Assembly: GCF_029309835.1 (NCBI RefSeq)
Contig: NZ_JARJHL010000010.1
Location: forward strand, 248,001-312,000
Reading direction: 5' to 3'
DNA: 64,000 nucleotides
DNA from: Paracoccus sp. DMF-8
Lineage (GTDB): Bacteria; Pseudomonadota; Alphaproteobacteria; Rhodobacterales; Rhodobacteraceae
Shown one piece after another: positions 50,891 to 58,877 of this stretch. The notes beneath the pieces were generated by a model that was not told the DNA's origin, did no database searches, and saw only the letters and a program-made list of their open reading frames with translations. A program made the translations under genes and the position numbers. Numbering within the stretch: position 1 is the first letter of the stretch; every line of letters begins with the position of its first letter.

Positions 50891-51731
50891 GGCTCAGGAC
50901 CCATTGATTTCCGACTGGCGGCGTGATTCACGGTTCGAAAAGCGAGCGGTGACCATGTCTGATCTTTTTTGGTTGACGGACGCGCAGATGGCGCGTCTTG
51001 AGCCTTTCTTCCCCAAGTCCCACGGCAAGCCTCGCGTCGATGATCGACGCGTGTTAAGCGGGATTATCTTCATCAATCGCAATGGCTTACGGTGGCGCGA
51101 TGCCCCGGCAGCCTATGGCCCGCACAAGACACTATACAACCGTTGGAAGCGGTGGAGCGACAAGGGCATCTTTGCCCAAATGATGGCGGGTCTGGCGGCC
51201 GGGCACGGCGAAGAGAAGACCGTGATGATCGACGCCACTTACCTGAAGGCCCACCGCACCGCGACCAGCATGGGCGTGAAAAAGGGGGCGTGGGCGCCTG
51301 ATTGGTCGCACCAAGGGCGGCATGAACACCAAGTTGCACGCCATCTGCGACAGCCAGGGGCGCCCCCTCAACCTGTTCGTCACTGCCGGACAGGTCAGCG
51401 ATTACATCGGCGCGCGGGCATTGCTGAGCAGCCTGCCGGATGTCGATTGGCTGCTCGGGGATCGCGGCTATGACGCCGACTGGTTCAGAGAAGCGTTGAA
51501 AGACAAAGGGATACGCGCCTGCATCCCAGGCCGGAAGCAGCGGAAGAAAACCGTCAAGTACGACAAGCGCCGGTACAAACGGCGCAACCGGATCGAGATC
51601 ATGTTCGGCAGGCTCAAGGATTGGAGGCGTGTGGCGACCCGGTACGACCGTTGCCCCAAGGTATTCTTGTCAGCAATCGCACTTGCTGCCCTCGTCATCT
51701 ACTGGCTTTGAAACTCAATGAGTCCAGACCC
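50891..51731 (+). mobile_element. IS5-family insertion sequence (IS427-like), 841 bp
   Basis: Ends are imperfect inverted repeats: GGCTCAGGACCCATTGA on the left, GGGTCTGGACTCATTGA read inward on the right (14 of 17 match). The element is flanked by TA on both sides (50889-50890 and 51732-51733), the target duplication expected for this group. It contains one transposase gene in two overlapping frames. Confidence 0.85.
50955..51711 (+). CDS. IS5-family transposase (two overlapping frames)
   Basis: DDE transposase. Frame 1 from 50955: SDLFWLTDAQMARLEPFFPK, RVLSGIIFINRNGLRWRDAP, then EKTVMIDATYLKAHRTATS with the first Asp. The frame changes in AAAAAGGGGG (51279-51288) to LIGRTKGGMNTKLHAICDSQ, LLGDRGYDADWFREAL with the second Asp and NRIEIMFGRLKDWRRVATRY with the Glu. 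In this group either a programmed shift or a G-run error could join the frames; one G less, or two more, gives a single reading of about 252 residues. Confidence 0.85.
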
Positions 51732-51747
51732 TAGGCACATCGACCAT

Positions 51748-52028
51748 GGGTCAATTTTTTATGTTTATTTTCAATGGGTAATTCCCAGAGAAAATGAAAT
51801 GGAAATGCGTTTTAAAAACGCTGGAAGAGACGCAAACATCGGGGGTGGCAAGACCCGCGCTAGATCGGCCCCCTGACACGGTCCCTAGAGGGGGTGGTGT
51901 TGCACGAAGGCCACACCGCCCGAAGGGCGCGACGACGCGGGCCGGACACCACCCGCGCCGCCGCTGTGCCGGGGGAAGGAACCACCCGGCGTCTGCCCGT
52001 GAAACACCAAAAATCCGGGCAGCATCTC
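51748..52028. other. Non-coding region with a cos-like element, prophage 2
   Basis: No gene seen. On the minus strand it carries CGTGCAACACCACCCCC (51890-51906), matching the candidate cos stretch at 7857-7870, again after a minor-tail-Z-like gene. Next to it are GC-rich palindromic stretches. The AT-rich part, 51752-51800, lies before the interrupted fibre gene and may hold its promoter. Confidence 0.4.
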
Positions 52029-52601
52029 TCACCCCCTGCGCCCCGGCCTCGCCCACCCTTCGAGGATGACGCGGATCTCGTGGGCGGCGCGGTCGGCCAG
52101 CCCGTCGGTGCTGCGCATAAACTCCTTGAGGCTTTCGTCCTTCATGATTTCTTCAGGGATGGAGGGGCCGAACAGCGGACGGATGGCGTTCTTCCTTCCC
52201 GACTTTGGATCGAACTTCTGCGTATTGATGAACACGTTGCCGTCGAGCGACTTGACGATGAACGCGTGATTGAATCGCTGCGACCTGTTCCATGGCCGGG
52301 CGCGCACGCCATACTTGAACTGGCGCGGCCCAAACTTCCTCAACCACTCCCGTTGTCCGGTCGCCCGGACTGTGGTTTTCAGGCGGTTTTTCGTCGCTTG
52401 GCCATATTTGACGGCGTTGTTCACGTCATAGGCTTTCAGACCGGTCTGCCTGCGGACAGCACGCTTCATCGCAGTGAAGGTTTTACGGCCTTCATGGTTC
52501 AGAGCGCGGGAAAAGGCGCGCTTTGCATCGGATTTACCGATGCGGGTAATTGCGGCCTCGTAATCGAGCATGATGCTGTCACCAGCCTCCAACTGAACCA
52601 T
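52029..52601 (-). CDS. Minor tail protein Z-like protein
   Basis: 190 residues: ITRIGKSDAKRAFSRALNHE, then GRKTFTAMKRAVRRQTGLKA; these features fit the GPZ family of prophage minor tail proteins. The middle is basic (FGPRQFKYGVRARPWNRSQR) and the C-terminus helical (LADRAAHEIRVILEGW). A second ATG (52571) is possible. Rightmost surviving gene of prophage 2. Confidence 0.7.
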   Translation of the reverse strand: MVQLEAGDSIMLDYEAAITRIGKSDAKRAFSRALNHEGRKTFTAMKRAVRRQTGLKAYDVNNAVKYGQATKNRLKTTVRATGQREWLRKFGPRQFKYGVRARPWNRSQRFNHAFIVKSLDGNVFINTQKFDPKSGRKNAIRPLFGPSIPEEIMKDESLKEFMRSTDGLADRAAHEIRVILEGWARPGRRG

Positions 52602-53089
52602 CCCATGACACCACCTTGGCGATGCAAAGATATATGGATGAAAAGAAGGGGCGACCTGCGTCGAAGCGACGGAAATAGCTCCTTCTTTTAAGGCCTCGTC
52701 GATCAGATGGCCGCCCTTTTGGGCGGCTTGTTCATGGCCAGGCGCCAGGATCGTTGAAACACAGGTTCGTTTTGGGATGTCGGAAGTTGCTTTTGGGGTG
52801 TCGGCAGATTGGTATCCAGGATGTCGGGTGAAAACTTAACTTGTTGATATATAACGACTTGGATTCCGGTCAAGTTGGCGTTTATATGTCAGACCACACC
52901 TGCCGTTCGGGCATCCAGCGCGATGAAACGATTTCCCGCATTCGCGTTTCGTTTTCGTTGTGGCGTCGCGGAAAGAATCGCAGCCATCGGCTTCCACCCA
53001 AGTGCCGCGATACGGTAACGGACGCATGTTGAACCCAGGGCATGGCCGCGCCATAGTCTTTGGATCGCAGGAGCAAGGCAGGCCCGCAC
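52602..53089. other. Right junction of prophage 2 and chromosome
   Basis: No supported gene. It contains a hairpin GGCCGCCC-TTTT-GGGCGGCT (about 52709-52728), and three copies of GGRTGTCGG spaced 21 and 23 bp apart (52775-52783, 52796-52804, 52819-52827), followed by an AT-rich stretch. No copy of the tRNA-Thr 3' end was seen here. Confidence 0.4.
52770..52827. repeat. TTTTGGGRTGTCGG direct repeat array
   Basis: TTTTGGGATGTCGG (52770-52783), TTTTGGGGTGTCGG (52791-52804) and TCCAGGATGTCGG (52815-52827). Arrays of TGTCGG-type repeats with 20-23-bp spacing occur at ends of some transposons (IS21-like and TniA-type). Possibly a solo end of such an element at the prophage boundary. Confidence 0.5.
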
Positions 53090-53719
53090 ATGTATACGCC
53101 CCCTCACTTTCAGGAGATCAATCCCGGGACGATTGCCGAAATCCTCGAGGATGCGCCGCTGGCCTGCCTTGTGGCGCAAACCGACAACGGGCTGATCGCG
53201 AACCACTTGCCCCTGCTGCAAACGCCGAAAGGCGATTTCATCGGTCATGTCGCGCTCGCAAACGATATGCATCGGCTGATCGCGGACGGTCAGCAGGTCC
53301 TGGCGATTTTCCGGCGCGCCGATGCCTATATTTCCCCGAACTTCTACCCGACCAAGCAAGACCACCATCGGCATGTGCCGACCTGGAATTACGAGGTCGT
53401 CCATGCTTACGGCAATATCACCTTCCAGCATGACGAGCATGCAAAGCGGGCGGCTGTCGGGCTTTTGACACGCCACCACGAGCGTCGGCTCAATGGGGCG
53501 GATGCGTGGCGGATGGCGGATGCGCCGCGCGATTACATGGCGCAGATGCTGGGCGGCATCGTCGCTTTCAACATTGCCGTGACCAAGGTTCTGGCCAAGT
53601 CGAAACTGAGCCAGAACAGGGAAGCGCGTGACTATCTGGGTGCTGTAGACGGGCTGCGTGCCTCGGGACATGCGGAAATGGCGGGCCGGATGGCAGCAAG
53701 GCTGAACGATGGTCGCTGA
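53090..53719 (+). CDS. FMN-binding negative transcriptional regulator (PaiB family)
   Basis: 209 residues. MYTPPHFQEINPGTIAEILE, then ANHLPLLQTPKGDFIGHVAL, AYISPNFYPTKQDHHRHVPT and WNYEVVHAYGNITF are the PaiB split-barrel FMN-binding features. Family members bind flavin and may repress sporulation or protease genes in bacilli, with unclear roles in proteobacteria. GTATACGCC follows the chosen ATG. First intact chromosomal gene right of prophage 2. Confidence 0.85.
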   Translation: MYTPPHFQEINPGTIAEILEDAPLACLVAQTDNGLIANHLPLLQTPKGDFIGHVALANDMHRLIADGQQVLAIFRRADAYISPNFYPTKQDHHRHVPTWNYEVVHAYGNITFQHDEHAKRAAVGLLTRHHERRLNGADAWRMADAPRDYMAQMLGGIVAFNIAVTKVLAKSKLSQNREARDYLGAVDGLRASGHAEMAGRMAARLNDGR

Positions 53720-53971
53720 GTGGTGGCCTCGCCGTTCTGCCCTGACGCCCCGAACCCCGTGGCGCCTGCAGGGCGAACCTGTCCGAAATGGCTTGCCATT
53801 CTTCGCGAAAAGGATCGCGCCATCGCCCTGTCGGAGCAAGCAAGGGGCGCCCTGAAAAACCACGCTGAAAACCACCCCCAAGAAAAAGCCCCGAAAAACT
53901 GCCCTCGGGGGATTTCGCAAACCCTGCGGTCCCGCCATGATGCCTGTGCCTGTCTGCCCTTGGTGACGTCG
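53720..53971. other. Region between PaiB-type and YeiH-type genes
   Basis: 252 bp. A CCCCGAAAAACTGCCCTCGGGG-like hairpin occurs near 53890-53911, and a Pro/Lys-rich frame leads into the YeiH gene but looks non-coding. Terminator and promoter for the next gene are presumed here. Confidence 0.35.
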
Positions 53972-54985
53972 ATGCTGTCTTTGATCCCCTCTCGCCGGGG
54001 CGTGGAAACGATCTTTCCGGGCCTTGCCGTGTCGATGCTGGTCGCGGCGACGGCGCAGTTCCTGTCGGAACATTATGGCGCGCCCGCGATGTTGCTGGCG
54101 CTGCTTCTGGGGCTGGCGCTGAACTTTCTGGCAGAGGACGGCACGCGCACTGCGGCCGGGGTCGATTTCACCACCCGCACCGTTCTGCGATTGGGGGTGA
54201 CGCTGCTTGGCGCGCGGATTTCGGTCGATATGCTGACCGCGCTTGGCGCGCGGTCGATCCTGCTGGTGGTCGCGGGTGTCGTCCTGACCATCCTGTGCGG
54301 GCTGGCGATGGCGCGGATGGTGGGGCGGGGCTGGCGCTTTGGCCTGCTGACGGGCGGCGCGGTGGCGATCTGCGGGGCCTCGGCCGCGATGGCGATTGCC
54401 GCCGTTCTGCCAAAGCATGAGAAATCGGAACGTGATCTGGTCTTTACCGTCCTGTCGGTGACCGTCCTGTCCACCGTCGCCATGGTGCTTTACCCGATGC
54501 TGGCGGCGCTGTTCGGCTTCACCGAACGCGATTCCGCCATCTTTCTGGGCGGGACCATCCATGATGTCGCGCAGGTCGTCGGCGCGGGTTTCTCGATCAG
54601 CCCCGAAACCGGAGAGACCGCGACACTGGTCAAGCTGATCCGCGTGTCGATGCTGGCGCCGGTGGTGCTGGTGATTTCGCTGGCGATCCGCACAGGGGGA
54701 CGGGCGCGTCCGGACAGCGGCAGCGCGCCGCCGCTGTTGCCGGGCTTCGTGCTGGGGTTTCTGGCGCTGGCGGTGCTGAACAGCCTTGGCGTGATCCCTG
54801 CGGCGCTGTCGGATCTGGCGGGGCAGTTGTCACGTTGGGCGCTCCTGACCTCGATCGCGGCGGTGGGGATCAGGACCTCGCTGAAAAAGATGCTGGGGGT
54901 CGGCGGCAGCGCCATCGCCCTGATCGTGGCTGAAACGGTCTTTCTGGGGGCCGTCATCGTCGCGGGGCTGCATTTTCTGGGCTAG
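53972..54985 (+). CDS. YeiH family putative sulfate exporter
   Basis: 337 residues with about ten transmembrane helices. VETIFPGLAVSMLVAATAQF, RTVLRLGVTLLGARISVDML, TGGAVAICGASAAMAIAAVL and FLGGTIHDVAQVVGAGFSIS are diagnostic of the YeiH/UPF0324 family. Believed to export sulfate or related anions. The start at 53972 (MLSLIPSRRG) drops an unlikely Pro/Lys-rich N-terminal extension of the frame. Confidence 0.85.
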   Translation: MLSLIPSRRGVETIFPGLAVSMLVAATAQFLSEHYGAPAMLLALLLGLALNFLAEDGTRTAAGVDFTTRTVLRLGVTLLGARISVDMLTALGARSILLVVAGVVLTILCGLAMARMVGRGWRFGLLTGGAVAICGASAAMAIAAVLPKHEKSERDLVFTVLSVTVLSTVAMVLYPMLAALFGFTERDSAIFLGGTIHDVAQVVGAGFSISPETGETATLVKLIRVSMLAPVVLVISLAIRTGGRARPDSGSAPPLLPGFVLGFLALAVLNSLGVIPAALSDLAGQLSRWALLTSIAAVGIRTSLKKMLGVGGSAIALIVAETVFLGAVIVAGLHFLG

Positions 54986-55201
54986 CCGGTTGGGGGTAGC
55001 TGGGGGGATTGATCGCGTTGCAACCGATGGAAGCAATCGCCCCCAATGATGCCTGAAACCGATGCCGCCTGAAGCCGACGATGGTTGAAACCGCTTCGCC
55101 TCACCCCCATCTGAACAGGACCGGATGGCCCATGACGGGCGCCGGAACGCTGCCCGCCAGTTTGGGGGCAGGATTTGTATCGCTTTGAAAAGGATGCGAA
55201 A
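54986..55201. other. Region before the Hsp20 gene
   Basis: 216 bp with no gene. AT-rich AAAGGATGCG leads into the Hsp20 start. A heat-shock promoter (sigma-32 type) would be expected in this stretch but I cannot define it. Confidence 0.3.
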
Positions 55202-55654
55202 ATGCGTAATTTTGACCTCAGCCCCCTGTATCGTGCCTCGGTGGGCTTTGACCGTGTGGCGGATGTGCTGGACCGCGCGCTGGCAACCGATCTGCCCCAG
55301 CACAGCTATCCCCCCTACAATATCGAAAAAACCGGAGAGACGAGCTATCGCATCTCGATCGCAGTCGCGGGCTTTTCGGTGAGCGACCTCTCGGTCGAGA
55401 TGCGCGACGGCGCCGTGATCGTCACGGGACGCAAGGCCGCCGATGATGACAACCGCAGCTTTCTGCATCGCGGGATCGCGACCCGCGCCTTTGAACGCCG
55501 TTTTACCCTGGCCGATCACGTCCGGGTCGAGGGCGCCAGCCATGTCGACGGCATGCTGAATATCGACCTCGTCCGTGAAATCCCCGAGGCGCTGAAGCCC
55601 CGCCGGATCGAAATCGCGAAACCCGCGAAACCTGTCGAAAAGCTGGACGCCTGA
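55202..55654 (+). CDS. Hsp20 family small heat-shock protein (IbpA-like)
   Basis: 150 residues. N-terminal arm MRNFDLSPLYRASVGFDRVA, then the alpha-crystallin domain PPYNIEKTGETSYRISIAVA to RRFTLADHVRVEGASHVDGM with the conserved GML near the C-terminal strand. ATP-independent holdase for unfolding proteins. The C-terminus has the RRIEIAKPA segment with an I-x-I-like anchor. AAAGGA is seven bases before the ATG. Confidence 0.9.
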   Translation: MRNFDLSPLYRASVGFDRVADVLDRALATDLPQHSYPPYNIEKTGETSYRISIAVAGFSVSDLSVEMRDGAVIVTGRKAADDDNRSFLHRGIATRAFERRFTLADHVRVEGASHVDGMLNIDLVREIPEALKPRRIEIAKPAKPVEKLDA

Positions 55655-55672
55655 CGTCAGGGTGCAACCGCC

Positions 55673-55693
55673 GTGGCCGGATAATCCGGCCAC
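55673..55693. terminator. Perfect hairpin GTGGCCGGA-TAA-TCCGGCCAC
   Basis: Nine-base-pair stem after the Hsp20 stop. No strong T-run; likely an mRNA stabiliser or weak terminator ahead of the stronger one at 55747-55774. Confidence 0.6.
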
Positions 55694-55746
55694 TTCAAAG
55701 CAATGTGCGGGCCAAGCCCGCACGCCGCATGGTTAAGGTTGCGAGT

Positions 55747-55774
55747 GGCGCGGGGCGGATTCCCGCGCCTTTTT
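55747..55774 (+). terminator. Intrinsic terminator GGCGCGGG...CCCGCGCC with TTTTT
   Basis: Eight-base-pair stem with loop GCGGATT followed by TTTTTC. Ends rightward transcription from Hsp20 directly against the 3' end of recR. Confidence 0.85.
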
Positions 55775-56376
55775 CATTGCAGCTTGCGTCGGGCGCGCAG
55801 GGCCGCGGTGATGGTGCCGTCGTCCAGATAATCCAGTTCTCCGCCGATGGGAACGCCCTGGGCCAGCCCGGTCACGGCGACATCGCTGCCCGCCAGCGCC
55901 TCGGCGATGTAATGGGCGGTGGTCTGGCCCTCGACCGTTGCCGCCAGCGCCAGAATCACCTCGGAAATCCGTTCATCCGCAATCCGCTGGATCAGTTGCG
56001 GGATATGCAGATCCTCGGGGCCGATTTCGTCCAGCGCCGACAGGCTGCCACCCAGCACATGATAGCGCCCGCGAAAGGCGCGACCGCGTTCCAGCGCCCA
56101 CAGATCCGCGACATCCGTCACCACGCAGATTTCGCCCGTGGCGCGGGTGGGGTCGTGGCAGATCGCGCAGATATCGCTTTCGGTGATATTGCCGCAGACC
56201 AGACATTCGCGCGAATTTTCCGCGACCGCGCCCATCAGGCTGGCAAGCTGCGCCATCTGCCCCGCACGCTTGCGGATCAGATACAGGACGATACGCCGGG
56301 CCGAGCGGGGGCCAAGCCCCGGCAGCCGCGCGATCTGGCCGATCAGCGCCTCGATATCGCCCTTGCCCTCGGCCAT
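55774..56376 (-). CDS. recR: Recombination mediator RecR
   Basis: 200 residues, the family's usual length. [20 protein letters not shown] (helix-hairpin-helix), a zinc finger [18 protein letters not shown] (about 60-77), and a Toprim domain with [15 protein letters not shown] and [12 protein letters not shown]. Works with RecO to load RecA on gapped DNA. Overlaps no gene; forms an operon with ybaB and dnaX in the order dnaX-ybaB-recR, which is conserved in bacteria. Confidence 0.95.
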   Translation of the reverse strand: MAEGKGDIEALIGQIARLPGLGPRSARRIVLYLIRKRAGQMAQLASLMGAVAENSRECLVCGNITESDICAICHDPTRATGEICVVTDVADLWALERGRAFRGRYHVLGGSLSALDEIGPEDLHIPQLIQRIADERISEVILALAATVEGQTTAHYIAEALAGSDVAVTGLAQGVPIGGELDYLDDGTITAALRARRKLQ

Positions 56377-56380
56377 TCGG

Positions 56381-56725
56381 TCAGAAGGGGAATTTCATGT
56401 CGGCCGGCAGCCCGAACTGGCCGGTCAGCTTGGCCATTTCCTCTTGCGCCTTGTCCGAGGCGCGTTTCTGCGCATCCTTGATCGCGGCCAGAATCAGATC
56501 CTCGACGATTTCCTTGTCGTCGGACCGAAAGATCGACGGGTCGATGTCCAGCCCGGTCAATTCGCCCTTGGCGGTGGCGCGGGCCTTGACCAGCCCGCCA
56601 CCCGCTTCGCCGGTGACGATCAGGCGGTCCAGATCTGCCTGCATCTCGGCCATCTTTTCCTGCATGTCCTGCGCGGCCTTCATCATGCCGGACAGGTCGC
56701 CAAGGCCCTCAAGTCCCTTCATCAT
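56381..56725 (-). CDS. ybaB: YbaB/EbfC family nucleoid-associated protein
   Basis: 114 residues. [20 protein letters not shown], then [20 protein letters not shown] and [20 protein letters not shown], the family pattern; ends [12 protein letters not shown] dimeric DNA-binding nucleoid protein. Situated between dnaX and recR as in most bacteria; four bases separate it from recR. Confidence 0.95.
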   Translation of the reverse strand: MMKGLEGLGDLSGMMKAAQDMQEKMAEMQADLDRLIVTGEAGGGLVKARATAKGELTGLDIDPSIFRSDDKEIVEDLILAAIKDAQKRASDKAQEEMAKLTGQFGLPADMKFPF

Positions 56726-56728
56726 CGT

Positions 56729-58513
56729 CTATTCCTCATCCTCGAACGGGTCCCATTCCTCGACCTCGGCGACGGGGCCATCGGTCAGGTCATGGGGTGA
56801 TGTATCCTCGCCGACCGGCATTTCAACCGCCGCCGCGACTGGCGCCTTGCGGATTTCGGTGATCTTCGCGCCGGGAAAGGCGGCAAAGATCGCCAGCGCC
56901 ACCGGGTTCAGCATGGCGCGTTCGCGGGTCGCGGCCTGTTCGGCGGCGCGGGCCTCGGCGATGGTGGGCTGGCCGCCTTCGTTCACGACGCTGACCGCCC
57001 AACGCTGGCCGCCGGTCCAGCCGCGCAGCCTTTCGCCAAGGCGCTGCGCCAGATCCACGGGGGCCTGAGGCGTCGGCTGGAACTCGATCCGGCCGGGCTG
57101 GTAGCGGACAAGGCGCAGGTGATCCTCGACCTCCAGCAGCAGGCGCATGTCGCGCATCCGCCGGATCAGTTCGATGACAGCCTGAAAATCGGGATAGGCG
57201 GCAAAGGCATCGGGCGATACCGCCAGCGCCAGCGCCGCGCCGTCCTGCCGGATGCCGCCACGCGCGGGCGCGGGGATCGCGGCGCGCGGCGCGCCCTGAC
57301 CGGATGCCGGGGTGCCTGCCATGGGCGGCGCGAACTCGCCTGCCTTGATCGAGGCCTGAACCTTGCGGATCAGCGCATCCGGGTCGGGCAGGTCGGCGAC
57401 ATGGGTCAGGCGGATGATCGCCATTTCCGCGGCCATCATGGCATTCGGCGCGGCAGAGACCTCCTCGATGGATTTCAGCAGCATCTGCCACAGCCGGGTC
57501 AGCACGCGCATCGGCAGGTTTTCGGCGAAATCCTTGCCGCGCGTCGCTTCATCGGGGCCGACGGTCGGGTCCTCGATCGCCTCGGGGGTGATTTTCAGGA
57601 TGGAAATCCAATGGGTGATTTCCGCCAGATCGCGCAGCACCGACAGGGGATCGGCGCCATCGGCATATTGCGCCTGCAATTCGGCCAAAGCCTCGGCCGC
57701 GGCACCGCGCAGGATCATGTCGAACAGGTCCAGCACCCGGCCACGATCCGCCAGACCCAGCATGGCGCGGACCTGCACGGCGGTGGTTTCGCCCGCGCCG
57801 TGGCTGATCGCCTGATCCAGCAGGCTGGTCGCATCGCGGGCCGAGCCTTCGGCGGCGCGGGTGATCAGCGCCAGCGCATCATCGGCGATCTGCGCGCCTT
57901 CGCCGCCCGCGATCCTGCGCAGCAGGGCGATCATCACCTCGGGTTCGATCCGGCGCAGGTCGAACCGCTGGCAGCGCGACAGGACCGTCACCGGGACCTT
58001 GCGGATTTCGGTGGTGGCAAAGATGAATTTCACATGCGCCGGAGGTTCCTCCAGCGTTTTCAGCAGCGCGTTAAAAGCGCTGTTCGACAGCATGTGGACT
58101 TCGTCGATGATAAAGACCTTGTAGCGCGCGCTGGATGGTGCGTAATGGACGCTGTCCAGCACGCTGTCACGGATATCGCCGACGCCGGTATGGGATGCGG
58201 CGTCCATTTCGATCACATCGACATGGCGGCCTTCGGAAATCGCCACGCAATGTTCGCATGTGCCGCAGGGTTCGGTCGTCGGTCCCCCCTGACCATCCGG
58301 GCCGATGCAGTTCAGCCCCTTGGCGATGATCCGGGCGGTGGTGGTTTTGCCGGTCCCGCGAATTCCCGTCATGATGAATGCCTGCGCGATCCGGTCCGCC
58401 GCAAAGGCGTTTTTCAGCGTGCGCACCATGGCGTCCTGACCGACCAGATCGGCGAAGGTTTCCGGGCGGTATTTCCGCGCGAGCACCTGATAATTCTGTC
58501 CGCTCCCGGTCAT
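56729..58513 (-). CDS. dnaX: DNA polymerase III subunits gamma/tau
   Basis: 594 residues from the ATG at 58513: YQVLARKYRPETFADLVGQD. Walker A GIRGTGKTT (near 45), zinc module CGTCEHCVAISEG, Walker B FIIDEVHMLS and sensor LSRCQRF. The C-terminal part is Ala/Pro-rich with the tau-type polymerase-binding segment (VSPDAFAAYPDFQAVIELIR) and an acidic tail (EEWDPFEDEE). Clamp loader ATPase. First gene of the dnaX-ybaB-recR operon. Confidence 0.95.
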   Translation of the reverse strand: MTGSGQNYQVLARKYRPETFADLVGQDAMVRTLKNAFAADRIAQAFIMTGIRGTGKTTTARIIAKGLNCIGPDGQGGPTTEPCGTCEHCVAISEGRHVDVIEMDAASHTGVGDIRDSVLDSVHYAPSSARYKVFIIDEVHMLSNSAFNALLKTLEEPPAHVKFIFATTEIRKVPVTVLSRCQRFDLRRIEPEVMIALLRRIAGGEGAQIADDALALITRAAEGSARDATSLLDQAISHGAGETTAVQVRAMLGLADRGRVLDLFDMILRGAAAEALAELQAQYADGADPLSVLRDLAEITHWISILKITPEAIEDPTVGPDEATRGKDFAENLPMRVLTRLWQMLLKSIEEVSAAPNAMMAAEMAIIRLTHVADLPDPDALIRKVQASIKAGEFAPPMAGTPASGQGAPRAAIPAPARGGIRQDGAALALAVSPDAFAAYPDFQAVIELIRRMRDMRLLLEVEDHLRLVRYQPGRIEFQPTPQAPVDLAQRLGERLRGWTGGQRWAVSVVNEGGQPTIAEARAAEQAATRERAMLNPVALAIFAAFPGAKITEIRKAPVAAAVEMPVGEDTSPHDLTDGPVAEVEEWDPFEDEE

Positions 58514-58587
58514 GTCCCCGCCTGAATGGAAAACCCGCGCCACATTAGCGGCGCGGGCGGGTATCGGCAACCGGCTGGTGGCGGTCT

Positions 58588-58875
58588 TCAGCCGTCCTGC
58601 CAGTCAAAGACCAGTTCCTCGCGGAATGCGAAGCGGGTCAGGTGGTCCTGCACGACCTGACGCCAGCCCTGCATGACCTGCTGGTCCGGCCCGCTGACCG
58701 TCACCTGCAGCGCATCGGGCAGGGCGGCCATGTCGACAACCCGGCCTTCGCCCGCGTCGATCCTGCCCGCCTCGGGCGTGAAATCGACCGCGAATTTATG
58801 CGCCCAGTGTTTTGCCAACTGCTGAAGGTAGCGGCTGGCGTTTTCGGTCGGAACAATGCTGTGCGATTGTGCCAT
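58588..58875 (-). CDS. DUF2218 domain-containing protein
   Basis: 95 residues. SIVPTENASRYLQQLAKHWA, then FAVDFTPEAGRIDAGEGRVV and the tail FAFREELVFDWQDG match DUF2218. Family members are often next to iron-siderophore transport genes. It is two bases downstream of the iron-binding protein gene, so the two are co-transcribed. Confidence 0.85.
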   Translation of the reverse strand: MAQSHSIVPTENASRYLQQLAKHWAHKFAVDFTPEAGRIDAGEGRVVDMAALPDALQVTVSGPDQQVMQGWRQVVQDHLTRFAFREELVFDWQDG

Positions 58876-58877
58876 GA

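Larger units (their letters stand above)
49902..51747 (-). pseudogene. Tail fibre gene interrupted by the IS5-family element
   Basis: Removing the IS and one TA copy joins ATGGTCGATGTGCC-TA-GCGTCCCGAAC in frame: MVDVP then SVPNIAESAIWEENIPELQN. The fibre N-terminus continues PDPAADEGLANWPIQKLANR and LKAAVDDLRQVADVEVTVGA, then beta-helix-like repeats (DGILVNGPDAGVRVGGGGVR, DGLHVRSGGVASVG) to SGCTESGVQATHGATVSAQG and NTITGAGIIFR. Besides the IS there are two frame breaks, at CCCCC 50811-50815 and CC 50125-50126. Without the IS the span is 1003 nt; two more bases make 335 codons. Confidence 0.65.

Noticed and set aside
44366..53089. Copy of the tRNA-Thr 3' end as an attR site for prophage 2
   Set aside because: I looked for GGTTCGATTCCTGTAGCCGG near 52.6-53.1 kb and found none, so integration into this tRNA is not supported.
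52889..54562. 557-codon open frame on the minus strand
   Set aside because: Antisense to the PaiB-type and YeiH genes; low-complexity Arg/Gln/His composition.
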